Assembly (NCBI GenBank): GCA_046546235.1
Contig: JBKGYG010000043.1
Span: 1-15,549 of the forward strand
Reading direction: 5' to 3'
Source: JBKGYG01 sp046546235
GTDB taxonomy: Bacteria > Bacillota > Clostridia > Lachnospirales > DSM-24629
DNA: 15,549 bases
Positions 6,548-13,192 of this stretch are shown here, in pieces. Position 1 is the stretch's first letter. Each line of letters starts with the position of its first letter. The notes beneath the pieces are model-generated. The model was given only the letters and a program-made list of their open reading frames with translations. It searched no databases and was not told the origin of the DNA. A program made the translations under genes and the position numbers.

Positions 6548-8921
6548 CGATTGTAACGCCGGATTCTCCTTCTCCGTAATTGCCCAATCTATAATCTGTA
6601 ACATACTTTAATCTTTTTAAATATGAGTGAATTGCTTTTCTTAAGGCTCCTGTTCCTTTCCCATGAATAATAGTTATTTGAGAAAGGTGTGAAAGGTAAG
6701 CATCATCAATATATTTTTCGATATAACTTAGTGCCTCTTCTACAGTTTTGCCCCTTACATCAATTTCTGTATTAATAGTTTTTGATTTGCTCAGATTACT
6801 TTTGTTTTTTGAGATATTAGGTTTCTTAATATTGTTATTAATAGTTTCTTCTTGGACATAAGATAAAGAAGATTTATGGACGCTTGTCTTTATTATCCCT
6901 AATTGAACTAAAACTTCACCTTTATTGTTTTCTGGTTTTAAGACAGTCCCTTTTTGATTAAATTCAGAAACAAAAACAGTATCTCCGACTTTAATATTTT
7001 TTGGGCCAGATTTATTAAAGTTTCTCTTAGTCTTTTTGTTTGAAATAATGCTATCTTCTATATTAGATAACTTAGTTCTTATGTCTTGACGTTCTTTTTC
7101 TAATGTAGCTTGATTAATATTTCCTGTATTTTGAGACCATTTATTAAATTTTCTTATAGTAGAATCTGCATATTCTTTAGCTTCTTTTAATATTTTATGA
7201 GCTTCTTCTTTTGAACTATTAATAATGGAATCCTTTTGGTTTTCAATCTTTCGTTGTTTTTCTTCTAATTCTTTTTTTAGTGTTTCAATATTTTTTCGGT
7301 TTTGTTTAGCTTTTTCTTTTTCAGTTTCTATAGTTTTACGATTATTTTCTAAATCTGAAATAAGGTCTTCAAATTGTTTAGTGTCTTGAGATATAAGTTG
7401 TTTAGCATCATCTATAATATAATTAGGTAAACCCAAACGTTTAGAAATAGCAAAAGCATTACTTTTTCCAGGGATTCCTATTAATAATTTATAAGTTGGT
7501 TTTAATGTTTTTACATCAAATTCACAACTAGCATTTTCAATTCCTTCTGTAGATAATGCGAAGATTTTAAGTTCGCTATAATGAGTGGTAGCTATAGTTC
7601 TAACCTTTTTTTCGTGCAAATATTGCAAAATGGACATAGCCAATGCAGCTCCCTCAGTGGGGTCAGTGCCAGCCCCTAACTCATCAAATAATACTAAAGA
7701 TTTATTATCAGCATTATTTAATATGTTAATAATATTTGTCATATGAGATGAAAAAGTGGAAAGGTTTTGTTCAATACTTTGCTCATCTCCTATATCTGCA
7801 TAAACTTCTTCAAAAAAAGCTAGTTTCGACTTGTCAAAAGCGGGGATATGCAGGCCAGATTGTCCCATCAAAGTCAAAAGGCCAACTGTTTTAAGTGAAA
7901 CTGTTTTACCTCCTGTGTTAGGTCCAGTTATAACTAACATATCAAATTCCTTTCCAATAACTACATCGATTGGAACGGCTGTTTCTTTATCTAAAAGAGG
8001 ATGACGTGCTTTTTTAATTTGAATAATACCGTCGTTATTAAAAATCGGTTCACTTCCTTGATGTTTTATTGATAAAGAAGCTTTTGCAAAAATAAAATCT
8101 AACATTGCAAGAGTTTCAATATTTTGAGTTAATTCGTTTGTGTAGCCAGCGGTTTCAGCGCTTAACTCAGATAATATTCGCTCTATTTCTTCTTGTTCTT
8201 TTGAAGTTAGTTCTTTAATCTCATTATTTAATTTTACTACCGACATAGGCTCAATAAACAAAGTTGCACCACTAGAAGATTGGTCGTGTATCATTCCCGA
8301 AAATTGTTGCCTATATTCTTGTTTGACGGGTAAGCAATATCTATTATTGCGTAAAGTTATTACATTTTCTTGGAGCATATTTCTAACACTAGAACTATTT
8401 ATTAATTGGTTCAGTTTTTCATGGATACGTTCATTTGTTCTATTAATTTTTCTTCTTATATTACGCAATTCGTGACTTGCATCGTCACTCATTTCTTCTT
8501 CGGATAGAATACATTTATTAATTTTCTTGTATAAAGGTGTTAAAGGTTCAAGTTGTTCAAAATAATTTGTAATGGTAAGAGACGGAAGGTCAACATCTGT
8601 TTTTTCATATTGTTTTAATTTTGAAGTGATTTCTAAAACATTACTAATATTCAAGAAATCAATCATTCCAAGAACTCCACCAATATTTAATCTGTGTATT
8701 TCAGGGTGAATATCTTTAAAATTTTTCAAAGGAATATTTCCTTTTTTATATATCATAGTAACTGCTTCGGTAGTTTCTTTTTGCTTACATAGTACAATTT
8801 GATAGGTATTATATGGTTGTAATTGTTGGCACATTTTTTTGCCTAATACAGATTGTGCTAAATCAGATAATTGATCTATAATTTTATAAAACTCAAGAGT
8901 TTTCAAAGCTTTATTGTTCAT
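6537..8921 (-). CDS. mutS2: MutS2 family ATPase/endonuclease
   Basis: This 794-residue protein is close to the roughly 785 usual for MutS2. It has an N-terminal MutS core and clamp (1-330); an ABC-type ATPase with Walker A GPNTGGKT at 333-340, Walker B LVLFDE at 409-414 followed by LGAGTDPTEG, and the TTHYSELK loop; a long Lys/Glu coiled coil at about 515-625; a KOW-like barrel starting VGDTVFV near 645; a basic Asn/Lys/Ser linker; and a C-terminal Smr domain with IDVRG at 720-724 and HGKGTGALR at 753-761. Family members bind branched DNA and, in Bacillus, split collided ribosomes. I choose ATG 8921 over an in-frame ATG at 8969: MNNKALKTLEF is the conserved N-terminus, AAAGGAATGG lies upstream, and the extra 16 residues look non-native. 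Confidence 0.95.
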   Translation of the reverse strand: MNNKALKTLEFYKIIDQLSDLAQSVLGKKMCQQLQPYNTYQIVLCKQKETTEAVTMIYKKGNIPLKNFKDIHPEIHRLNIGGVLGMIDFLNISNVLEITSKLKQYEKTDVDLPSLTITNYFEQLEPLTPLYKKINKCILSEEEMSDDASHELRNIRRKINRTNERIHEKLNQLINSSSVRNMLQENVITLRNNRYCLPVKQEYRQQFSGMIHDQSSSGATLFIEPMSVVKLNNEIKELTSKEQEEIERILSELSAETAGYTNELTQNIETLAMLDFIFAKASLSIKHQGSEPIFNNDGIIQIKKARHPLLDKETAVPIDVVIGKEFDMLVITGPNTGGKTVSLKTVGLLTLMGQSGLHIPAFDKSKLAFFEEVYADIGDEQSIEQNLSTFSSHMTNIINILNNADNKSLVLFDELGAGTDPTEGAALAMSILQYLHEKKVRTIATTHYSELKIFALSTEGIENASCEFDVKTLKPTYKLLIGIPGKSNAFAISKRLGLPNYIIDDAKQLISQDTKQFEDLISDLENNRKTIETEKEKAKQNRKNIETLKKELEEKQRKIENQKDSIINSSKEEAHKILKEAKEYADSTIRKFNKWSQNTGNINQATLEKERQDIRTKLSNIEDSIISNKKTKRNFNKSGPKNIKVGDTVFVSEFNQKGTVLKPENNKGEVLVQLGIIKTSVHKSSLSYVQEETINNNIKKPNISKNKSNLSKSKTINTEIDVRGKTVEEALSYIEKYIDDAYLSHLSQITIIHGKGTGALRKAIHSYLKRLKYVTDYRLGNYGEGESGVTIVEL

Positions 8922-8978
8922 CACATTTCCATTCCTTTCAAGTATATAGCTAAGCACATATAACAACATAAAGTAAAT

Positions 8979-9461
8979 TCAATATATTCTCTTTTCATAA
9001 ATTGTAGTTGATAAAAGTTCATTATCCACTTTTTTATTAAAACCCAATTTATTTTGAAAACCTAAAGACTTCCAAAATAAATGAGCAGTTTTATTTTCAT
9101 TATGAACAGACAAACAAACATTATTAACATTATAAATAGTTCTTATTATTTCTTCGATTCCTAAAAAAAATTCGGTTCCATAAAGTTGACGCAAATGCTT
9201 TGGATGTATCATAAGGGTTTGAAGCCAAAAACAGTTATAATCATTTTTTATAAAACCCTTAGAATGAGCAATTAATTTCTTTGAATCTTTAGTCTCTGCA
9301 ACAAAATTTAAAGCCTCTTTGTATAAAGGATTATTAAAAAAGTTAGTATTCGCATAAAAATACTCTCGGTGTTTCACACAATCTTTATATAAGTAGTATA
9401 AATCTTGAAGTTTAAGCTGTCTAATATTTAATCTTATGGTTTGTTTATAATTGATGGACAT
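8979..9461 (-). CDS. Divergent GNAT-family N-acetyltransferase
   Basis: This 160-residue protein has a GNAT pattern. The strand WLQTLMIHPKHLRQLYGTEF at 79-98 corresponds to motif A, with a degenerate RQLYGT in place of the acetyl-CoA loop Gln/Arg-x-x-Gly-x-Gly/Ala. The motif B-like SVHNENKTAHLFWKSLGFQ at 118-136 is clear. It should transfer an acyl group from acyl-CoA to an unknown amine; the poor pyrophosphate loop leaves activity in doubt. Start ATG 9461 follows AAAGGTGAAG on the minus strand. It precedes mutS2 by 57 bases without a terminator and is probably its first cotranscribed neighbour. I assign family, not substrate. Confidence 0.75.
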   Translation of the reverse strand: MSINYKQTIRLNIRQLKLQDLYYLYKDCVKHREYFYANTNFFNNPLYKEALNFVAETKDSKKLIAHSKGFIKNDYNCFWLQTLMIHPKHLRQLYGTEFFLGIEEIIRTIYNVNNVCLSVHNENKTAHLFWKSLGFQNKLGFNKKVDNELLSTTIYEKRIY

Positions 9462-9677
9462 ATAATCTTCACCTTTATATACATTTATAATTCTAATAAT
9501 CCTTGAGTTAATTTTACAATAAATAAAAAAAAATTAAAACCTAAATAAATATAAAATTTTACAAGTTTAGTTTGTAGAGAAAATAATAATTAAGAGATTT
9601 TCCGTAGAGAAATATATATTCTTATACTATTATCAAAGGATGCTTTGTCTACAGTTTAGTCTAGAAATATATTAATC

Positions 9678-9705
9678 AAAAAATAGGACTATTTACCTAT
9701 TTTTT
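9678..9705. terminator. Orphan terminator-like hairpin in the intergenic region
   Basis: AAAAAATAGG and CCTATTTTTT form a perfect 10-bp stem around an 8-base loop, with a T6 run in the 3' arm on either strand. Only two pairs are G-C, so it is weak. No gene ends here: it would stop transcripts entering from 9480-9678 on the plus strand or from the leader region on the minus strand. Confidence 0.45.
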
Positions 9706-9739
9706 ATTTAAGGTATTTATTACAAAAATATTAAAATTA

Positions 9740-9748
9740 TGTTATAAT
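9740..9748 (+). promoter_or_regulatory. Extended -10 promoter of the M23-bactofilin operon
   Basis: TGTTATAAT is an exact TATAAT preceded by the TGn extension. The best -35 at normal spacing is poor (TTACAA at 9720-9725, 3 of 6), which is common for extended -10 promoters. Initiation would be near 9755, leaving a leader of about 245 bases before the start codon. Confidence 0.65.
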
Positions 9749-9754
9749 GTACAA

Positions 9755-10000
9755 GAGTATTTAATATTCGTTGTAACTTGCGTACCACCTGAATTAGGAA
9801 GTACATAGGCAAGTTAATATAATTTTATTTTATTAAGTTTATACTAATGAATAATCAGGACTAAAAATTATTGGCAGATATTTAAATTGAGACCATTATA
9901 ACTATATAGTTAATAAACATAGTTTATTGTGCATATAATTAGATGCTTGGACTAAATTATGAATGAATTATAGTAAAAAATGTAGAAGGTGGTATTGTTT
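9755..10000 (+). promoter_or_regulatory. Long structured 5' leader with anti-Shine-Dalgarno, candidate RNA switch
   Basis: The leader carries three foldable elements. The first is a compound hairpin at 9774-9816: outer arms TAACTTGC/GCAAGTTA, then GTAC/GTAC, then CCT/AGG with a GAATT loop, and an ATAG bulge on the 3' side. The second is the 14-bp palindrome TAACTATATAGTTA at 9899-9912. The third is AATAAAC-ATA-GTTTATT at 9912-9928. TACCACCT at 9783-9790, inside the first hairpin, is an exact 8-base complement of AGGTGGTA at 9987-9994, which contains the ribosome binding site of the M23 gene. The two pairings exclude each other. I do not recognise it as any known riboswitch class; a switch is inferred. 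Confidence 0.45.
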
Positions 10001-11041
10001 ATGTTTAGGGGGATATTTAAACGAAAACGTAAAGTTAAGCGTGACAAATACTTAACAATGATGCTTATTTCAAATCCAACCAAAAAGGCAAAAACAATAA
10101 AAGTACATAAATATATTAGATATCCAATATATGCAGTTATTATTTCTGTAATAGTTGTAGTAATTATGACAGTTACATATATTGCTAACCTTGAAATGGA
10201 GGTTGCAAAAAAAGATCAAAACATTCAAGTAACAAGCATGGAAAATAAATCTATCAAAAAAGAAAATGAAGAGTTAAAACAAGAAAATGAGATAAGATAT
10301 AATGAGTTAATCACTGTGACTAATCAAATGGATATACTAAAAGAGAATGTAGAACAAATCTCTGAACATAAAGAAGAAATAGACGAAAAATTAAATAGCA
10401 CAGAAAAAACTACAAAGGAACAAGTAGGTGAACCTATAGAATTAGATAGTACAAAAGTAGCAAATTCTAAAGAGTTAAGTTATGCTTCTAGTGATTTTAA
10501 TAGGGACTTTGATGAATTTGAAATAGGTTTGAACGACTTAGAGAAAGATATTAAAGATTTAGCAGAACAATTATCTATTGAGCAAATAATATATGATAAA
10601 ATTAATGAAAAGGTAGATGAAGTTATTCCATATTGGGAATCATATCCATCTATTTTACCTGTTAATGGAAGAGTAACAAGTCCATTTGGATGGAGAAGAA
10701 ATCCATTTACAAAGAGATCATCAGAATTTCATAAAGGTGTTGATTTATACGCATATTATGGCACGTCTGTAAAAGCGACGGGTGAAGGAAAGGTCATAGC
10801 AGCTGAGTATGATCGTTCATATGGATATATGATAGTTATTGACCATGGGTATGGCATTTCAACAAGGTATGCGCATAATTCCAAATTATTAGTAGACAAG
10901 GGTGACGTTGTTAAACGTGGTGATATTATAGCTAAATCGGGTAATTCTGGTAGAAGCACAGGGCCTCATGTTCATTATGAAGTAATGGAAAATGGCAAGC
11001 AACAAAACCCTTTAGATTATTTGTATGAAGGAGAGGAGTAA
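10001..11041 (+). CDS. Membrane-anchored M23 family peptidoglycan endopeptidase
   Basis: The 346-residue protein has a short basic cytoplasmic N-terminus, one transmembrane helix at about 42-63 (type II, no signal cleavage site seen), an extracytoplasmic coiled coil at about 65-135 and 165-205, and a C-terminal LytM/M23 domain from about 220. The zinc ligands His244 and Asp248 (FHKGVDL) and the His323-x-His325 pair (GPHVHYEV) are present, with the conserved His292 (RYAHNSKL), so it should be an active zinc endopeptidase cutting cross-link peptides. I start at ATG 10001, 8 bases after AGAAGGTGG; the GTG at 9989 is inside that Shine-Dalgarno. Its stop is 2 bases before the bactofilin ATG. M23-bactofilin pairs shape the wall in several bacteria, and this one likely does the same. 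Confidence 0.92.
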   Translation: MFRGIFKRKRKVKRDKYLTMMLISNPTKKAKTIKVHKYIRYPIYAVIISVIVVVIMTVTYIANLEMEVAKKDQNIQVTSMENKSIKKENEELKQENEIRYNELITVTNQMDILKENVEQISEHKEEIDEKLNSTEKTTKEQVGEPIELDSTKVANSKELSYASSDFNRDFDEFEIGLNDLEKDIKDLAEQLSIEQIIYDKINEKVDEVIPYWESYPSILPVNGRVTSPFGWRRNPFTKRSSEFHKGVDLYAYYGTSVKATGEGKVIAAEYDRSYGYMIVIDHGYGISTRYAHNSKLLVDKGDVVKRGDIIAKSGNSGRSTGPHVHYEVMENGKQQNPLDYLYEGEE

Positions 11042-11043
11042 AT

Positions 11044-11427
11044 ATGAAAAACAATTCTAAACCCAATTATGAAAAACCTGAAACAATAATTGGTAATGAT
11101 ACGGTTATTGAAGGGACATTACTTAAAGCAAAAAACTCACTACAAATTAATGGTACTTATATTGGAAATCTAGAAGTAGAGGGAAGTATTGTTATTGGAG
11201 AAACAGGAAAAGTTGAAGGTAATACCAAATCAGAATTTTTACTTGTGGCAGGAGCAATAAAGGGGAATATAGAAGTTAGTCAACAGGTACATATAATGCC
11301 AACAGGTAAAGTTGTAGGGGATATTCAATGTTCTAGTATTATTATAGATGATGGAGCATACTTAGATGGAACATGTAAAATGAATTCGTCACCAGGATTT
11401 AGTAAAAGTGACGCAAAAGATAAGTAA
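11044..11427 (+). CDS. Bactofilin (polymer-forming cytoskeletal protein)
   Basis: This 127-residue protein has a bactofilin core at about 13-112: a right-handed beta-helix of repeated short strands ending in Gly turns (for example TVIEGTLL, LQINGTYIGNLEVEGSIVIGETGKVEGN, KGNIEVSQ, GKVVGDI). Flanking tails are short and polar, as is usual in the family. Bactofilins polymerise without nucleotide into membrane-associated filaments that position cell-wall enzymes. The gene starts 2 bases after the M23 stop with GGAGAGGAG as Shine-Dalgarno, so production is coupled to the peptidase, which would be its natural client. There is no transmembrane segment. A terminator follows 23 bases after the stop, so this is a two-gene operon. 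Confidence 0.94.
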   Translation: MKNNSKPNYEKPETIIGNDTVIEGTLLKAKNSLQINGTYIGNLEVEGSIVIGETGKVEGNTKSEFLLVAGAIKGNIEVSQQVHIMPTGKVVGDIQCSSIIIDDGAYLDGTCKMNSSPGFSKSDAKDK

Positions 11428-11450
11428 TATAATTTAAAAAAGGGAAAAAT

Positions 11451-11491
11451 AATTAAAAGTATCCATATATTGTTGGATGCTTTTAATTTTT
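11451..11491 (+). terminator. Intrinsic terminator of the M23-bactofilin operon
   Basis: AATTAAAAGTATCC and GGATGCTTTTAATT pair over 14 bp (one T-G wobble) around a 10-base loop, followed by a short T-run. Confidence 0.82.
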
Positions 11492-11736
11492 AGTGGGGAA
11501 GTTCTTTTTTTAAAATAATAGCTATTTAAAATAGGTACCATTTCGACATGTTTGATTAGCGAGAAGTAAATTTTTTATTTAAAAAAATAAAGAAACTAAT
11601 TAAATAAAGATAAAAAACTATAAATTAATTAAAATATTAAAAGTTTAGTCAAAAAGTTTTACAAATTGTTCATATGTCGTTCATAAATTATAGGTATCAT
11701 ATAAATAAAGATGTATAAAAAGGAGGAAACAAGAAT
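11492..11736 (+). promoter_or_regulatory. Spacer and upstream region of htrA
   Basis: With the terminator before it, this completes a 309-base gap between bactofilin and htrA. It is A/T-tract rich (11565-11660), which could act as an UP-element-like region. It holds CTATTTAAAATAG, a 13-base palindrome near 11522-11534, then the htrA promoter and ribosome binding site. I see no gene in it. Confidence 0.6.
11666..11694 (+). promoter_or_regulatory. Probable htrA promoter with paired TTCATA octamers
   Basis: TTGTTC at 11666-11671, a 17-base spacer and TATAGG at 11689-11694 form a modest promoter (an alternative -10 is TATCAT at 11695-11700). Two direct repeats, TGTTCATA at 11667-11674 and CGTTCATA at 11678-11685, start 11 bp apart, one on the -35 and one in the spacer. 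They match 7 of 8 and 6 of 8 of the TTTTCATA octamers that I recall from the CssR-controlled htrA promoter of Bacillus subtilis. Control by a CssR-like regulator is an inference. Confidence 0.4.
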
Positions 11737-13059
11737 ATGTATAATGATGAATTTAATAATAATGAAAAAGAAATATCTAACAAATATGAACAGTTTGACA
11801 CTAATGAAATGAATAATGATCTTATTCCAGAACAAAAATCACATTATTATACTGAAGAAATTAAGACAAAAAACAGAAAAGTTAAACCAAGGTTTATAAG
11901 AAGAACAATAGGAACTGTTTTATTGGCAATAATTTTTGGAGTTTTTTTTCAATTAGGTTCTGTAGTTTCCAAACCTTACATGAATGATTACTTTGGACAA
12001 GAGAAAGTTAATGACTTTTATTTTGAGGATTCTAAGGAAAAAGAAGACCCTAGAACATTAATTTCGAATAAAGAAAATGCAAACTATACTGAGTATAATT
12101 CTCCTGTAGCAGAAGTAGCAGAAAAAGTAAGTCCTTCTATAGTTACTATTTCAAGTGTATCACGAGAAAGAGATTGGTTTTATAATGAATTTGATGTTGA
12201 GGGAACAGGCTCAGGAATAATTTTTGGAGAAGAAGATGATGAGATACTTATAGTAACGAATCATCACGTTATTGCAAATGCTGTTGAATTAAAAATTACA
12301 TTCTTCGATGATAAAACAGCAGATGCTGAGATAAAAGGTTATGAACCACAAGCTGATTTGGCAGTTATTTCAGTTAAAAAATCTGATATAGAGTCGGAGA
12401 CAAGAAATTTAATTGAAAAAGCAGAATTTGGTGATTCTGAAAATCTTAAAGTTGGTGAACTTGCAATAGCAATAGGTAATCCACTAGGATATAGTCAAAC
12501 AGTTACAGGGGGCTATATTAGTGGCTTAAATAGAGAAGTAGTTCTAACGGACAAAACATTAGAACTAATACAAACTGATGCAGCAATAAATCCTGGGAAT
12601 AGTGGTGGAGCATTAGTGAATGCTATAGGAGAAGTTATAGGTATTAATACAGTGAAGTATTCTTCAGATGAAGTTGAAGGGATTGGATTTGCAATACCAA
12701 TAAATAATGCTAAACCTATTATTGAAGACATAGTAAACCAAAGAGAAAAAGCATATCTTGGTATAGTAGGTAGAAATATTACAGAAGAACTTTCGGATAT
12801 TTATGGTTTGCCATTAGGAATTAATGTAGTATCAGTTGAGCCCAATTCACCAGCCTATGATGCAGAAATAAAACCATCTGATACTATATTAGAACTTAAC
12901 GGAGTTAAAACATTTACAATGGAAAAACTACAAGAGGAAATACGTGAGTACGAACCAGGAGAAATAGTTAAGGTGAAGATAGTGAGAATAATAGGTGATA
13001 AATTGGAACCTATGGAAATAGAAATAAGATTAGGTGGAAGAGTAGCCTACGAAAGATAA
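11737..13059 (+). CDS. htrA: Membrane-anchored HtrA/DegP-type serine protease
   Basis: This 440-residue protease has a polar, acidic cytoplasmic N-terminus (1-50), an Arg/Lys cluster, one transmembrane helix at about 57-78, a trypsin-like domain at about 120-330 and one PDZ domain at about 338-432. The catalytic triad is intact: His177 in VTNHHVI, Asp207 in ADLAVI and Ser289 in NPGNSGGAL. This is the usual Gram-positive HtrA layout and length. It degrades misfolded exported proteins outside the membrane. The ATG follows AAGGAGG with a 10-base spacer. It is a single-gene unit between two terminators, with a promoter bearing octamer repeats that suggest envelope-stress control. The downstream terminator makes cotranscription with yhaM unlikely. 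Confidence 0.95.
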   Translation: MYNDEFNNNEKEISNKYEQFDTNEMNNDLIPEQKSHYYTEEIKTKNRKVKPRFIRRTIGTVLLAIIFGVFFQLGSVVSKPYMNDYFGQEKVNDFYFEDSKEKEDPRTLISNKENANYTEYNSPVAEVAEKVSPSIVTISSVSRERDWFYNEFDVEGTGSGIIFGEEDDEILIVTNHHVIANAVELKITFFDDKTADAEIKGYEPQADLAVISVKKSDIESETRNLIEKAEFGDSENLKVGELAIAIGNPLGYSQTVTGGYISGLNREVVLTDKTLELIQTDAAINPGNSGGALVNAIGEVIGINTVKYSSDEVEGIGFAIPINNAKPIIEDIVNQREKAYLGIVGRNITEELSDIYGLPLGINVVSVEPNSPAYDAEIKPSDTILELNGVKTFTMEKLQEEIREYEPGEIVKVKIVRIIGDKLEPMEIEIRLGGRVAYER

Positions 13060-13088
13060 TCAGAAAAAAGCCCCCTTTTATATAGATG

Positions 13089-13118
13089 CCCCATAACGTA
13101 AATAGTTATGGGGTTTTT
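13089..13118 (+). terminator. Strong intrinsic terminator of htrA
   Basis: CCCCATAAC and GTTATGGGG form a perfect 9-bp stem with a 7-base loop, followed by T5. It begins 29 bases after the htrA stop. Confidence 0.93.
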
Positions 13119-13130
13119 ATCTTATACTCT

Positions 13131-13158
13131 TTGTTTTTTAATAAATATATTGTATAAT
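13131..13158 (+). promoter_or_regulatory. Promoter of yhaM
   Basis: TTGTTT at 13131-13136, a 16-base spacer and an exact TATAAT at 13153-13158 lie 34 bases before the yhaM start, just beyond the htrA terminator. Confidence 0.6.
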
Positions 13159-13192
13159 GATAAATAGTGTTATTATTTGAAAGGAGTAGATT

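Larger units (their letters stand above)
9462..9988. other. 527-base divergent intergenic region
   Basis: Very AT-rich spacer between the minus-strand acetyltransferase and the plus-strand M23 gene. I find no ORF with a good start and Shine-Dalgarno. It contains two direct copies of GTAGAGAAA 30 bases apart (9574-9582 and 9604-9612), a short CAAAG-GATG-CTTTG hairpin near 9633-9646, a terminator-like hairpin at 9678-9705, an extended -10 promoter at 9740-9748 and the start of the structured leader of the M23 operon. Confidence 0.8.

Noticed and set aside
8922..8969. Upstream ATG giving MutS2 16 more residues
   Set aside because: The conserved MutS2 N-terminus begins at ATG 8921, which has a purine-rich ribosome binding site; the extension resembles no family member.
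9640..9675. Tiny ORF ATG-CTT-TGT in the intergenic region
   Set aside because: Only 11 codons, with the AAAGG directly against the ATG and no workable spacing.
9771..9816. T-box-like AGGTGGTAC on the minus strand, or a known riboswitch on the plus strand
   Set aside because: The minus-strand match lacks the full TGGNACCGCG bulge and no stem I or specifier loop is visible. I could not fit ydaO, c-di-GMP, preQ1, SAM or guanidine consensus features to the plus strand.
9755..9988. 6S RNA in the leader region
   Set aside because: I could not find a rod-like fold with paired ends, and there is no terminator before the M23 gene.
9989..10000. GTG 9989 as start of the M23 gene, and GTG 3861 as start of trmL
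   Set aside because: In both cases the GTG is inside the Shine-Dalgarno of a better placed ATG (10001 and 3870).
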